Positions 24,311-37,700 of a stretch of DNA of 64,000 nt are shown here, one piece after another. The stretch is from Bugulina stolonifera (taxonomy: Eukaryota; Bryozoa; Gymnolaemata; Cheilostomatida; Bugulidae). The stretch covers positions 36,086,818-36,150,817 of the forward strand of contig OW285187.1 in the NCBI GenBank assembly GCA_935421135.1. Direction: 5' to 3'. The translations under genes and the position numbers were made by a program. The notes beneath the pieces were generated by a model. That model was not told the DNA's origin. It searched no databases and saw only the letters and a program-made list of their open reading frames with translations. Position 1 is the stretch's first letter. Each line of letters opens with the position of its first letter.

Positions 24311-26650
24311 GTGATTTAGAAAGATTATATAATGATATAATCAGCCCCCAATTGTTAGTAAGATCCAAGTGTTCTTTTCCAGAAGGTGGTGAGGAACACA
24401 TTCCCCTGTGCTTCATCTCAAAGGACTTTACAGTAATTTAGGAACTAATATATCTTATTTACATGTATATTATAATGTAGGCTACACGTAGCTTCTACTT
24501 TTCAATACCATTATATTAAATGCTTTAGCGTCAACACAGTTTAGTTTCAATGCACAAAACAAACACAAATAGAAAAGAAACAAACAAGAAGAGATCTGTT
24601 CTTTTTCTCTTTTTGAATGTTTTGTCGCAGATTTTGATTCAGTGACTCAATTGGAATAGGTTACATACAAATCACTGTTCATAGGTGAGTTTATACTCCT
24701 GTAGCTCTAGCCTGAGTTATGCTTCTGTAGCCCTAGCCTGAGTTATGCTTCTGTAGCCCTAGCCTGAGTTATGCTTCTGTAGCCATCTCGTTGTAGTGAC
24801 ATCATTTATAATTTTGTCAACATGTGTGTGACTGGTGCCGCATTCCAAAATCCTCAAATAATTATATATGCAAATATATTACACAGAAACATCAGCCAAA
24901 TAGACTTTCAGTTGAGGAACTAAATTGTAATTTACTCTACGAACCAGAATGATCAAACTTTATAATAATATGTTTTTAATTTTATGCAGCATTTGCCTTA
25001 TTTCTAAAAAAAATTGGGCGTTCACTGTTTATGGTTATGAATTTAAGTGTGTCAAATGATGATAATAATACTTATATCTACCAGAGTGGTAAGGAGTACC
25101 TGACAGTAGAGGCATCACTCTGACATCCACATTAATTTGGTACATGATAAATTGCTCTAGAGACTGCAGTGTGCAAGCCAGTGTAAGTATCAAACACCAA
25201 AGATGTAAATGAAAACCATAATCAGTGGAGTACCTCATATTGTAAGATAAATGGATATGTTTGGAAACAATTATAATACAGGTGTAGAAATCTGGAAAAT
25301 ATAACGTCAAAATAACCCACAAGCCTGCGAGTATGTTTGAGCGCATATTATCCCGATATTGTCTGGAAAGTTGTGTTCTCTACAAGCCTGATGGAGAGAG
25401 AACATTGGACTACTCTACCTAGTATTCTAGTTACACAGTAGATTACTGGGCTACTCTGCCTAGTATTCTAGTTACACAGTAGATTGATGTTCTGAAAGCT
25501 GAGACTCTGGTTGACAATTGCAAGCCAACTCCACCTTCAGTGAACCTGAAACCAGTGAAGTGAGATGCTGTGAGAGTGATGCTGGCACTTCCCAAGACTT
25601 TTATATGATTGTGAAATATTTGTAATGTGTGTCAGCATTGTATTGACTTGGTAAATAAATATGTGCTAGGCTTGGTGTGTCTGGTTTACAGCTGTAAACC
25701 ATATATTTACAAATAAAATAGATACCAACAAAAAGTGGAGATTATGTACAATTTTGTATACCATCTGTAACAACAAGTATAAATAAGACATCTCAAGTAG
25801 TAACTGGTGTTACAAATAGATGTGCTAACTAGGGGGTATGTTATGCAATATACAACTAGTCCTGTCAGAATATGTTATATAATAGGTAAACTTATTTGCA
25901 CTTTGCTTGTCTGTAGATAGAATAGACAGGACTGTGTACAGTGCAACCAGTCTACAATAGTACATTGTACTACAATGTAGTACATTATAGTACAATGTAG
26001 TACAATGTAGTACAATGTAGTACAATGTAGTATTGTTTGTCTGTTTACAGGTGTTAGTGCAGTAACCGCACACTTCTCTTTACCACAGTGCTACCATATT
26101 TAATAGCTGGTCATTATTTAGCAGTGTATTCAAAGTGACACTAGGAAACAGGGCTTATTATAGCATAATATATAATTATACACACCCTATGTACACGTAG
26201 ATAACCATCAGGGTATGCTATTAACTCTTGCTCTCTCTTCTTGACTGAGAAGTGCCCCCTAGTGGTCAGTAGTCTGCCCTGTCTGTACCAACCCAGAGGT
26301 CATTTACCAGATCAACCAGACCTTGGCACCTTAGAACTAGCAGCTGTCCCATACACTGTCTTATTTCCAGATTAAACTGGACAGGGGTGTGAACAAGATA
26401 AGCTATATAATTTTAGGCTGTATTACTGAGTATTATCTTCAGCTTCAATTGGCAATACAACCAATGACAATGAACAACTTTATCCCTCATCATTACCTTA
26501 CTATACTAGCCTAATTATCCCCCCCCCCTTCATGGGGAGGGGGGAGCTAATGCTACTTGTACAGTAACCTATCACGCTTTTTATCACCCAGCTCACACGA
26601 GCAATTCATGAGCAATTCATGAGCATGCACTAGGCACTATATGATATATA
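24311..26650. other. Intergenic DNA with small repeats
   Basis: Holds a 26-bp array at 24695-24790 (TAGCCCTAGCCTGAGTTATG type), a duplicated 35-bp block near 25410-25490 and a TAGTACAATG array at 25970-26035. No exon with convincing coding content was seen. Confidence 0.5.
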
Positions 26651-26651
26651 T

Positions 26652-27031
26652 ACAAAGAGAATAAAAGGAAAGAGGTTTCACTCCGGCCAAAAACTGTCTC
26701 CCTCCCGCCTCCGAACGCGGTACGGATTAAGCAAGGAGTTGTCATACCTTGTATGCAAATTCGTAATTATGATTGGCGTTCCGCGGACTAATAAGAAGCG
26801 CTTCTTTACAACGTGCTCGTATAAACTCTCTATTTCCACTAACGAGATTTCAATACGTGGTCTTAAATATAACAATCGTTAAGCTTCGATTACAGTCGAT
26901 CAGCTATCCAAAATATCAGTAAGCAAATGGCGGGAAAGCTGATCGCGGAACGTCGGTACCGCCAAATTGGGCGTATTTCGTGAGACAGGGTATTATCATT
27001 GAGTGATCCCTCTTTCCTTTTACGCTCTTTG
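26652..27031. mobile_element. MITE with ~30-bp inverted ends (CAAAGAG...)
   Basis: The left end CAAAGAGAATAAAAGGAAAG pairs with the right end CTTTCCTTTTACGCTCTTTG, and the match extends inwards to TCACTC and GAGTGA. TATATA-type sequence flanks both sides. The interior is GC-richer, with no recognisable protein. Confidence 0.7.
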
Positions 27032-27034
27032 ATA

Positions 27035-27115
27035 TATACACTGTATGATATACACTGCATGATATACACTGTATGATATACACTGTATGATATACACTGT
27101 ATGATATATATTGTA
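27035..27115. repeat. 14-bp repeat (TATACACTGTATGA)
   Basis: Five to six copies directly after the MITE at 26652-27031. Confidence 0.8.
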
Positions 27116-27214
27116 GGTTACCTGTCAAATAAATAGAAATAAACTGACAGGAGATTTTGATCAACAAACTTCAAAGATTCATCAAGTTGGAAATTCAAAA
27201 TGTTACCATGATCT

Positions 27215-27405
27215 GAACATCGGTTATATTACAGTTATATTACAGTTATATTACAGTGATATTACAGGTATATTACAGGTATATTACAGTTATATTACAG
27301 TTATATTACAGTTATATTACAGTTATATTACAGGTATATTACAGTTATATTACAGGTATATTACAGTTATATTACAGGTATATTACAGGTATATTACAGT
27401 TATAA
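27215..27405. repeat. 11-bp repeat TTATATTACAG / GTATATTACAG
   Basis: About 17 copies. Each junction reads TTACAG|TT or TTACAG|GT, so the array is a chain of acceptor-like sites. No gene is known on either side here. Confidence 0.85.
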
Positions 27406-27762
27406 CAGTGTTTCCCTTTCAAACAACACTTCTGTACAAAGCACAATTACTATAACAACTTGGCAAGCTGCAGCAATACAACAAGTACAATCATGGATAT
27501 ATAGACCGATATATAGACCTCTAGTGTGATTAGGGATTGGGGGGTTTATCAAAACGTTGTTGAAAACCCGAAGAGTAAAAAGGAAACTGAGAGATTGAAA
27601 AGTTCCCTGGAAGTCTTGGGTGGTATGCTGTCCATGTGTTCATACATGCACATACACCTAGACACATACGCACATCTGCATGTATATACTTATGTACATG
27701 TATATACTACACATACGTACATGTAATACACTACACACCTATTAATAATACACTTGTGTAGA

Positions 27763-28022
27763 TGTTCGAAAATGTCAGTTCGAAACAGGACATTCTAAAA
27801 ACGATCATTTAGAAAACAACCACTTCAAAACTCTAACTAAACCCCAACCCCCAGAATTCAACTAATTTTTTTGTTTTTACTACTACTAACTTGTAGAAGA
27901 CTAAAAATAATTAATTATCTGTGAGTTATGATCTTCTAAATGCAATCTACACAATTTCGAAATGGTTGTTTTCCAAACGACCGTTTTCAAGACGCTTTGT
28001 TTCCAACTGACATTTTCTAAAT
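27763..28022. mobile_element. Small foldback element with ~65-bp arms
   Basis: The left arm CGAAAATGTCAGTTCGAAAC is the inverted, partly diverged partner of the right arm GTTTCCAACTGACATTTTCT. The arms pair over about 65 bp around an AT-rich centre. Confidence 0.65.
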
Positions 28023-29208
28023 GTCCCTTTAGTCCCTTACAGTTCGGCATACACTATAAATACACATAGTATTTGATCACCACCTACGAACTTGCAGTGT
28101 AGGAACATATATAACAAATTGGTAATTCTACTGAATTAGAAACTGTATGCCCACAGTGTAGACTCCAACAGTTCAATTATCCTGGCAGTTTTGGATTCTG
28201 TTCTCATTATAATATGACTGTCATACAAAAGCAAATACAATTCCTCATACTTGGCAGCCTAAAAACTGTCGTCTATATGAACGGATTAGTTGTAGCTGAG
28301 CTGCCAACTATGCAGCTTGGCAGCAGGTGCTCGTAGTTGTACAACAGGTGTTAGTATATGACTGTACAACAGCAGGTGCTAGTAGAACGTTGATTGGCTC
28401 TGACTAGTTGGGAATGTAGTTCCTCATATTTGGCAGCATCATGTCCTAATTTGGGCTATCTGTATGTTATCAAGGAGGTCAATCCCAATAGAATGCATGA
28501 CCTCTGGGGACCCTGGACTGCCCTATGACCACATACTTCCTCATACCAGTTGTTGGTGTTATGGTCGCTGCCAGCAAGCTGTGCAAGCCAAGCCGGGACA
28601 CAATTCTATGGTGAAAACATTTGTCTGGCTCACATTAGCTATTTCTTACCAGCAATTGTCTCATCAGCTAAGAGTAACATACTACTGCTGTGATAAAACA
28701 GGGTAGACCAAGGAAGTGGCACCAGTCTGCACCATCTACTGTGTGTATTTGGTGATGTATGATACACAAACAACAGTGTTATAATGTGTAGGGATGCCAT
28801 GTAGCTAGCTGTACTCTGCTGTACTACTCCTACATGCTAACCTGGGGCTTGGGGCCTGGGGCGTGTACTAATTGTTACTAAACTGAAAGTCACCTTCATA
28901 AATAGCAGTAGAACTTGTACATGTAGGTTACCATACCAATATCCTTGTATGATAGGTAGCCTAACATGTATGTATATACTCAGCCTACATATTATGTTAC
29001 AGGGCTATATATACATGTACATGTATATAACTGGTCTCTAAAGTAGATATTTATCCAAACACAATTTGGAATACAATCTAGCTTCTAGAACATTATCCTC
29101 TTGATTGAATGAAGTCTGTATGAAACTATAGATAGTCTGATAATTAAGATCTTGTGGAAATGACCTAGACCTACATCTATGTGCTCTTGTAGGTCATAGG
29201 AGATTGAG
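28023..29208. other. Intergenic DNA, no gene recognised
   Basis: One open frame at 28464-28706 has no recognisable motif or splice context. Nothing else was seen beyond short AT-rich repeats. Confidence 0.5.
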
Positions 29209-29263
29209 TATACAATCTATCTACTTTCTACGTGTTGGCTACTGTTTAATCTACATGTATCTA

Positions 29264-30634
29264 CAGTGGTGTCAGAAAGTTTGGAAACGCCTACTTTATT
29301 TTAGTAATTTTTAAGTTGGCATTATTTTTCACTTTTGCATCATTCCTACACCAACAAATTATATATCAGTGGATTCAGAAAAGTGTGAAGAATATTTTAA
29401 ACCTATAATTGTCTCCATTAGCAGTAGCAGCTAAGTTTTACAGAATTTTTTTGTATAGGCTATCACCATTTACATCATATCATTAATCACAACGAGTTGC
29501 ACAAAGACAGTAGTACTTACAGGACGTGATGTCACAAAAATTACTAATTGTTGAGTTTTTTAATGACAATGGTAAACAATGACAGTTTATTAGTAAATTG
29601 AACTGCAGTATGTTGTCAGTATTTAATATGGCATCTTTTACTCTCAATAACCAGTCGGCAGCGGTGTGGCATACTTTTTACACGTTTGCTGAGCTCCTCG
29701 TGGCTGATTATGTGGTGCCATGCTCCAATTATTTTGTCTATCAACTGTCTCTTATTCATTGGTTGCTGTTTTCTGACTAGGTTTCCCATGTGTTGCCACA
29801 GATTTGCTATGTGGTTAAGGTCGGGGCTTTGTGCCGACTATGGTATGGTTCGCACGTCTTTAGCGGTTATCCATTCCTTCACAATCTTGGCATGGTGCAT
29901 TGTCATCTTGGAAGCACCAAGTTTGATTATCAGGAAAAAGAGTTGCAGAGCTTGGCAGCATTTTCTGCTCTAAAATTCATACTTCCAAGATGCCCATGTC
30001 ATTGCACCAAAATTGTGAAGAAATGAATGACGGCTAAAGACGTTCGAACCATACCATGGTCGGCACAAAGCCCTGACCTTAACCACATAGAAAATCTGTG
30101 GCAACACAACATGGGAAACCTAGTCAGAAAAGAACAACCAATGAATAAGAGACAGTTAATAGAGAAAATAACTGGAGCATGGCACCACACCATCAGCCAT
30201 GAGGAGCTCAGCAAACGTGTAAAAAGCATGCTACACCACTGCCGACAGGTTATTAAAAGTAAAGGATACCCCACTAAGTGCTGACAATATACTGCAGTTC
30301 AATCAATATTGAACTGCCATTGTTCACCATTATCATTAAAAAATTCACCAATTTGTAATTGTTGTGACATCACCTCTAAGTACTACTATTTTTATGAAAC
30401 TCGTTGTGATTATAATAAGATGTAAATGGTGACAGCCTACAAAAAAATTTGCTGTAAAACTTAGCTGCTACTGCTAATAAAGACAATTAATAGCTCAAAC
30501 ATACTCTACACACTTTTCTGAATCCACTGATATATAATTTGTTGGGGTAGGAATGATGCAAAAATGAAAAACAAGATGTCAACTAAAAAGTTACTAAAAT
30601 AAAGTAGGTGTTTCCAAACTTTCTGACATCACTG
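29264..30634. mobile_element. Palindromic Tc1/mariner remnant with ~649-bp arms
   Basis: Ends CAGTGGTGTCAGAAAGTTTG and CAAACTTTCTGACATCACTG, flanked by TA (29262-29263 and 30635-30636). The left arm 29264-29912 is the diverged reverse complement of the right arm 29986-30634, around a spacer of about 73 bp. Both arms hold the same 3' part of a Tc1 transposase: the right arm reads WSAQSPDLNHIENLW on the plus strand, with the last DDE-type Glu, and the left arm reads the matching portion on the minus strand, with frameshifts. No arm has the N-terminal DNA-binding region or the first catalytic Asp residues, so the element is non-autonomous. Confidence 0.9.
30027..30284 (+). pseudogene. Tc1-like transposase C-terminal fragment
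   Basis: An 85-residue frame with SAQSPDLNHIENLWQ, the third catalytic motif of Tc1/mariner DDE transposases, and a typical Tc1 C-terminal tail ending in TAA-free sequence up to a TGA stop. Upstream domains are absent and stops interrupt the frame just before 30027. A mirror copy lies in the left arm on the minus strand (about 29600-29990). Confidence 0.85.
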
Positions 30635-31149
30635 TACATATTCTATCTACTTTCTACGTGTTGGCTACTGTTTAATCTACATGTATCTACATATTCTATC
30701 TACTTTCTACGTGTTGGCTACTGTTTAATCTACATGTATCTACATATTCTATCTACTTTCTACGTGTTGGCTACTGTTTAATCTATATGAATCTATATTC
30801 TATGTACATCAAGTAAGCAATGTGTAGATATAATAAGTACAATATTGTGATGATACATGTTGGGCAGGCCATATATACAAATCTACATATTATATTCTGT
30901 ATTATACATATCCATAACCTACCGCTAGGCTATAAAGGACATACAAGTACACAGTTGTTAGTTATCTTCTCTTGCTAAATGTAAAGTAATACGCTAATAG
31001 TACACAATCTATCAGTACCATATTCTATATAGACCAAGAGACTGATAGTGTGTTAACGTGTTACGTGTAACAGTAATGTCTTTCTGTCAACAATATTATC
31101 ATTCCTTTACGTAGCAAAGTAAGTCATTGTTGTAAAATGTGGCTCTGGA

Positions 31150-31157
31150 TATAAAAG
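31150..31157 (+). promoter_or_regulatory. Candidate TATA box for SLC34
   Basis: TATAAAAG, about 70 bp before a donor-like CTCCG|GTGAGTAC at 31225/31226. This would fit transcription starting near 31180 with a short non-coding first exon. Motif evidence only. Confidence 0.4.
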
Positions 31158-31556
31158 GTAGAGCTGTAAAAGATAAATATGGATATAATTATTACGTGTA
31201 CACCATCCATTCTACTATCTCTCCGGTGAGTACACTGTACTATATCCTTCATGTAAGACACCCACAATCCATAGTCTATACTGTATATCTATTATATCAC
31301 TATGACATAATACACTGACTATGTAGACTTACTATAAGCATGAATTCATCCATGCTTATGAAATATAAGTATAACCAGATGAGAAGGTTGTGCTATATTA
31401 TCATGCAGCTCCCTCCATGTTCCTGTGTGGTGAGTATCATGACAAGGTCGTGATCACATTCATATCTCAAGCATGGCTATTTCAACATAATAATAATTTA
31501 TGGTGATGATGATGATAGAGCATTGATAGTTTAATCAACATTGTTTCCTTCTATAG

Positions 31557-31707
31557 CCGCCAATCAGATGCGAGCATTTGAGCTGATATAACAGTAGCAC
31601 GTGCACTTCTCTCAGCAGTTGCTAAAATCTGTGTATGCGGACTGCTTTTCTTGCATTGCTGAGAGCACCTGCTGAATAAGTTGATCTGTCTAGAGGTCTA
31701 GAGGAGC
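31557..31707 (+). other. SLC34 5' UTR exon with two uORFs
   Basis: Preceded by TTTCCTTCTATAG, a good acceptor, at 31556. Two upstream ORFs sit before the coding ATG: a 7-codon one at about 31571 (MRAFELI) and a 14-codon one at 31635-31679 (MRTAFLALLRAPAE). They could reduce translation of the main frame. Confidence 0.4.
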
Positions 31708-34700
31708 ATGTCTGACAATGCCTATCAGGTGAGTGTTTTCCTCTTTTATAAGCCTAATTTTTATATAATTATTTTCAGCATCTTATCTGGTGCAAGACTT
31801 TCCCAAAAACTGGTTTACTATTTCATTGTCTGGCTATGCTGGGATACACTATAAACTATTACTAAGTATACAAGTTAGCCTACATGCATAACATTTCAAT
31901 TGCACTTACTGTATAAATAATACATCTTACTATTTTTATAATATATGAGATTTGATATGGATTTTAATTTATACTCTATAAGCTTGCTGTAACCGAATGT
32001 ACAATATTTAATTATTACTATTTCTAAGCCACTGTTTTTATAGGTTGATGGCAAATTGTGATCTCTATTGCTTGTTACTTGTTGTACACCTTAGTCTAGC
32101 ATATATATACATGTACCTCTCACTGATAGGGACTACTACTGTATATATATATATACCTCTCACTGATAGGGACTACTACTGTATGTATATATATACCTCT
32201 CACTGATAGGGACTACTACTGTATGTATATATACCTCTCACTGATAGAGACTACTACTGTATGTACATACACCTCTCACTGATAGGGACTACTACTGTAT
32301 GTATATATACCTCTCACTGATAGGGACTACTACTGTATGTATATATAGGCTACTGTATATTATTATTTAGTATAAACCTGCAAATTCAGTGAAATAAATC
32401 TAATAATGAATGTATTGCAGCTGCAGTGTAATACTCATGTATTATAGGTAAAGTTTATTGTACCTACTGCATGTACATGTATACCTCACGTCATACACAA
32501 AAGGTGGTAGATATAACAAGAATTATAATTATTTTTCTAGTAGCAGATAGCCTACTGGTTAGTAGTGTAGGCTATATACAGTATTACATGTATGTAGGAT
32601 ATATACAGTAATACAGTAATACAGTATTACATGTATGTAGGATATACAGTATTACATGTATGTAGGATATACAGTATTACATGTATGTAGGATATACAGT
32701 ATTACATGTATGTAGGATATATACAGTAATACAGTAATACAGTATTACATGTATGTAGGATATATACAGTAATACAGTAATACAGTATTACATGTATGTA
32801 GGATATACAGTATTACATGTATGTAGGATATACAGTATTACATGTATGTAGGATATACAGTATTACATGTATGTAGGATATATACAGTAATACAGTAATA
32901 CAGTATTACATGTATGTAGGATATATACAGTAATACAGTAATACAGTATTACATGTATGTAGGATATATACAGTAATACAGTAATACAGTATTACATGTA
33001 TGTAGGATATACAGTATTACATGTATGTAGGATATGCAGTATTACATGTATGTAGGATATATACAGTATTACATGTATGTAGGATTTACAGTATTACATG
33101 TATGTAGGCTATACAGTATTACATGTATGTAGGCTATATACAGTATTACATGTATGTAGGATATACAGTATTACATGTATGTAGGCTATATACAGTATTA
33201 CATGTATGTATGTGCAGCAGAAACACTGCTAATTATTTTGCAAAAATAATTAAATGTTAAATCATCAAGTAATTACTTCCACCATGTGCAATCTCCGTTC
33301 TGTGTTACTTCTAGCTTGTGTAACTTCCACATTATATCTATGTAACCTACACCTGTACATACTTACTGTGTAACCTACACCTGTACGTACTTACTGTGCA
33401 TTTACACCGGAGTATATAGGACTTACACTTATATAAGGCTTGCACTGATATCGGACAGGGTAGTCTATATACAAGTGACCTACTTGTATAATACAAAAAT
33501 TATAATGTACACATGCAACCAAATACAAAATATCTATTTTTTTAAAAAGCTAAATGATTATGCAAGCAAATAGTACATAGTATATTAAATGTCCATCTAA
33601 AAGACTCCCCCATGCTATTGTTGTCTGATGATTGGTAAATGTACTCATTACCATGAAACAATGTTGTAACAGCTATAATATATTTTACCCATCAACATAT
33701 TTTATAAGTTTTGTATCTCAAATACATATTATATGATTATCTAATAGTGTCAAATAGTAATATGTGTATGTGTATCAGTGTGTACTACATAGTACTCTGT
33801 TACTATAATAATATAGCAAATCAATAACACAGTACTACATACGGACCAAGTACTAGAGTATTATATTATTGTATTGTAGCTGTTTGTGCTCTTGTTATTG
33901 TAACCTATAGTAACATTATATGGCACCACTAACACTACCTACACTAGCTATTATTGAAGTCCACTCTAGTCCACATGCAGCACACTAATTATTTGTACTG
34001 TTGACTAACTCTATTATATACTCTTCCATCACTAAGAGGGAAGTCTGACTCTCCATTAGCTCTCTATTACCACTTAATTATCACTAATTATACTTATTAA
34101 GGATGGTGATTTACTTCCTAAATTTATTATAATTATTATTCCTCTGAGTTAGGAGGGGCTGTATGTGTGCTGGTCTACTAGATATATTATTATGTACTGT
34201 ACTGTCCAGTACACATACACATGTAGTATACAGTACACATGTAGTATACAGTACACCTGTAGTACTGTAGCCATACTCATACTCAGTGTATATTAGTAGA
34301 GTAGAAGTAGTAGAATACAACACATATCCATAGTCATCTACCCGCACTCTACTCTAATTACTAGATAAATTGTTCAAGGAATTTACTGGCAGTTAAAGAG
34401 AAGACCAATAACTATTAGTTAAACACATAATTATATAATACTGTGCCTACCAATAATATAATGATGTATTATACTATATAGTATTATAAGTGTATATGTT
34501 GGGTACAATGCACTATAGTATGTTAATGTTATATTCACTGTCTATGTCTATAATTATACAGCTGAGGAATGGAGATGTGGCAACAGACAAGGAACTGGAG
34601 GCAAACCCTCCACCTTATGATGACATCATAGTTGAGGTATGTACACACTTACAGTACGTACACACTTACAGTACTTGCACACTTACAGTGCGTACACACA

Positions 34701-37700
34701 GTGCGTACACACTTACAGTGCGTACACACTTGCAGTACATACACACTTACCGTACGTACACACTTATAGTATATACAGAATATGGCTAATGTTTGGTACA
34801 TTCGGATTACACATATTGTTTGTTTTACAAAATTACCCACTACTAAACTATAATAGCAAATAAACTAGAGGTCTGTGGGAAACAGAAGTGTGTCCTTATT
34901 CATGACCTCTGCGATGTGTTGTAATAATTTGCAAGTCATGCCTCCGCAGAATCCTCTAGAGATTAACATGTTTACGTAGAGATGTTGGATGTAGGTGGGG
35001 GATAACTCTATCCATACTCAATTTACATAGTGTAATATACTATACTACGCTGTATGATATACTGTACTACGCTGTATGATATACTGTACTACTCTGTATG
35101 ATATACTGTACTACCGTATGATATACAGAACGAGGGAGAAGATGCAGAGTACGATCCATGGACTGTGACTGACTTGGTAGACAAGAGTGTTCCTTGGGCG
35201 GGTAAGCTGACCGTATTGTACTACCCTGTCTACGTGTACATACTGTATATATACATGTACATACAATGTATGCATGTGCTCTGTATATACATAGTATTAT
35301 TCCAACATTTGCTTCCTGTTGCAGAACTGTCAACAAAGGGGCGTGTACACAGGGTATTGTGGGACTACATATTTAGGCAGGTGGCCCTTCTAGCTCTTCT
35401 GTACTTGTTCATCTGCTCCCTCGACTTCCTCAGCTCGGCATTCCGACTGCTCGGAGGTGAGTAGGTGCCTCCTGCATCACTTGACATTGCGTAACAGTAG
35501 AGTGTATTATGCATCAAAGCAACACTTTTAGGAAAGACAAGTTTTGATTAGCATGTATATAGGCTGTCGATTACTCATCTGCCCTTTGATATCTCCCATT
35601 GTCAAACAGGAAATAGTGTTAATGTAAATGTAGTCTATAATATTATTATAATATATTCAGTGGATGTGGTATATCTACTCCCCATGTCCAGATCCTGTGC
35701 CATGTGGTATAAGGTAGAATATACAGCACATACAATGGATGCAGCCAAAAATGCTATTTTTTATAATTAAATTCAATTGATTAGTGTAGCATTCCGTAAC
35801 ATTTAAATGAGGATCAGCTTAATGTTTTTATTTGACACAATCGATGCAGATGATATTATACAAACTACTTCCACATTATAATATATAATTACAATAATGT
35901 TCCTGTGTGCATGATGCGGGCAAGAGGTCATGTGACCATCTCGAGTGTCTTCTGCTTACAGGGAAGGCAGCTGGGAAAGTATTCAGTGACAGTAAGATAT
36001 TTAACAACCCCATTGCTGGACTGATGATTGGAGTGCTGGCTACTGTGCTGGTGCAGAGTTCCTCAACCTCTACATCTATTGTTGTCTCTATGGTCGGGTC
36101 TGATTGTAAGTGTCCCACTGTCCTACGTGTAGCCTTTGATTTGGTCCTCAGGCTACTATTTGTTGTTGTTTATTGATAGCACAGTTCAACACTGAATATC
36201 TCGTCAAGGAAATGTTGTCTACAGTGAATACACCAGTTCAACTACAGCAGCAACAGCATTCATATAATGTCATTCAATACTGCTGTGGAGATGAGTCCAC
36301 CACACACATACATGTACATCCATCAAACTAACACAAGAATTGCTAGTTTTCAATAAAATCATGCACATTGTTTGTTAGAATCACTCTCTGAGCACGCTTT
36401 GAGCACGAGGTATAGGATGGCGTGATTTCCTCCCGGCTTTATGTTTACAATGCACCAAGTAATCAATAACACATAATTAGTTATTCAATAATCTGTTTGT
36501 ATAACCTCTCCCATTCACTGCTGCCGTGCTGTGTTAGCATCATTACATGTTGTATATATTACTACATCATCAGCCCATTACTATTACTACAATACTCTAG
36601 TTTATTCACTGATCAGGCTTTACTATAACTATAATTATTATTATGTGTATAAAGACATTATTGGTGTGTGTGTGGTGTATAATTCAGTGAGAGGATAAAT
36701 CCTAATGTGTATCTTATCTGATGATGTAAACTCTATTACTTTAGGATTTATAGAATGATATTTGGTATTTACGCAAGAATTATAATTCTGAGTGGTTAGA
36801 CACAAGTACAATAAACCCCCAAATAACACGCTGATAATAAGATATTACACTGTATTCCGTTTCCTAGTGGTGAATAATATTTATTAGCATTTCATTTCCT
36901 AAATAGTTGTGAAACCTCCAGGGGTGGACTCCCTTCATTGGCACGTCCTGGCAACTCATCATAAAGCAAAAAATATGTCATCAAATATTAAATTGTTTTG
37001 TCAATTTGTACCATATTCAGTGTAATCTTTGTCATATCCACCAGCTATTGTGGATTAATTTCTTTTTATATGGAATTATAATTGTTTTTTTTTGTCTTGC
37101 AATGTTGTTGTTTAGTTGTGACCATTGTTTGCTAGTGAAATGTGTCTGGTCACTGGGCACTCTACCATGTCCTAAATATTGTAGTGTTGAAGGTAAAAAC
37201 AGCCATCCCCATCATCATGGGTGCCAACATAGGCACCTCCGTCACCAACACCATCGTCTCTATTGGCCAATCTGGAGACAAGAATCAGTTCCGTCGAGCG
37301 TTTGGGGGAGCCACTGTGCACGATATGTTCAACTGGCTGTGTGTAGTCTGCCTTCTCCCTCTGGAGCTGGCTACGGGTAAGTCTTGTTCAGTTCTTTATG
37401 AAATGGAATCACAATAAACTGTACTTCCAACTGAACTAGGCACCTAACAGGCACCTGGTTTGTGCATTGAAAGATATATAATCTATTTGAATTGGTTTGT
37501 TCATGGCCTATTGTAGCATCAGCTGGTTTGTACATAATGATATTATACTCTCCTATCATACAATGACATCAATGGCATAGACATCTGAAATATTATATTA
37601 GTTACATAATGTGATTATATAACTGAATACAGGTTATCTGTACAGACTGTCTTCAGCCATTATTGACTCTTTCAACATTCAAACATATGAAGAGGGCAAT

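Larger units (their letters stand above)
29210..30800. repeat. 53-bp tandem repeat carrying a Tc1 insertion
   Basis: Units of TCTATCTACTTTCTACGTGT followed by TGGCTACTGTTTAATC and a TACATGTATCTACATAT linker. One unit lies left of the Tc1 remnant (29215-29262) and three lie right of it (30640-30795). Confidence 0.85.

Noticed and set aside
26678..26875. 65-residue minus-strand ORF
   Set aside because: Lies inside the MITE at 26652-27031 and has no protein motif.
29598..30284. Intact Tc1 transposase gene
   Set aside because: Only the C-terminal catalytic portion is present, in mirrored copies with broken frames; the DNA-binding domain and first two catalytic Asp residues are absent.
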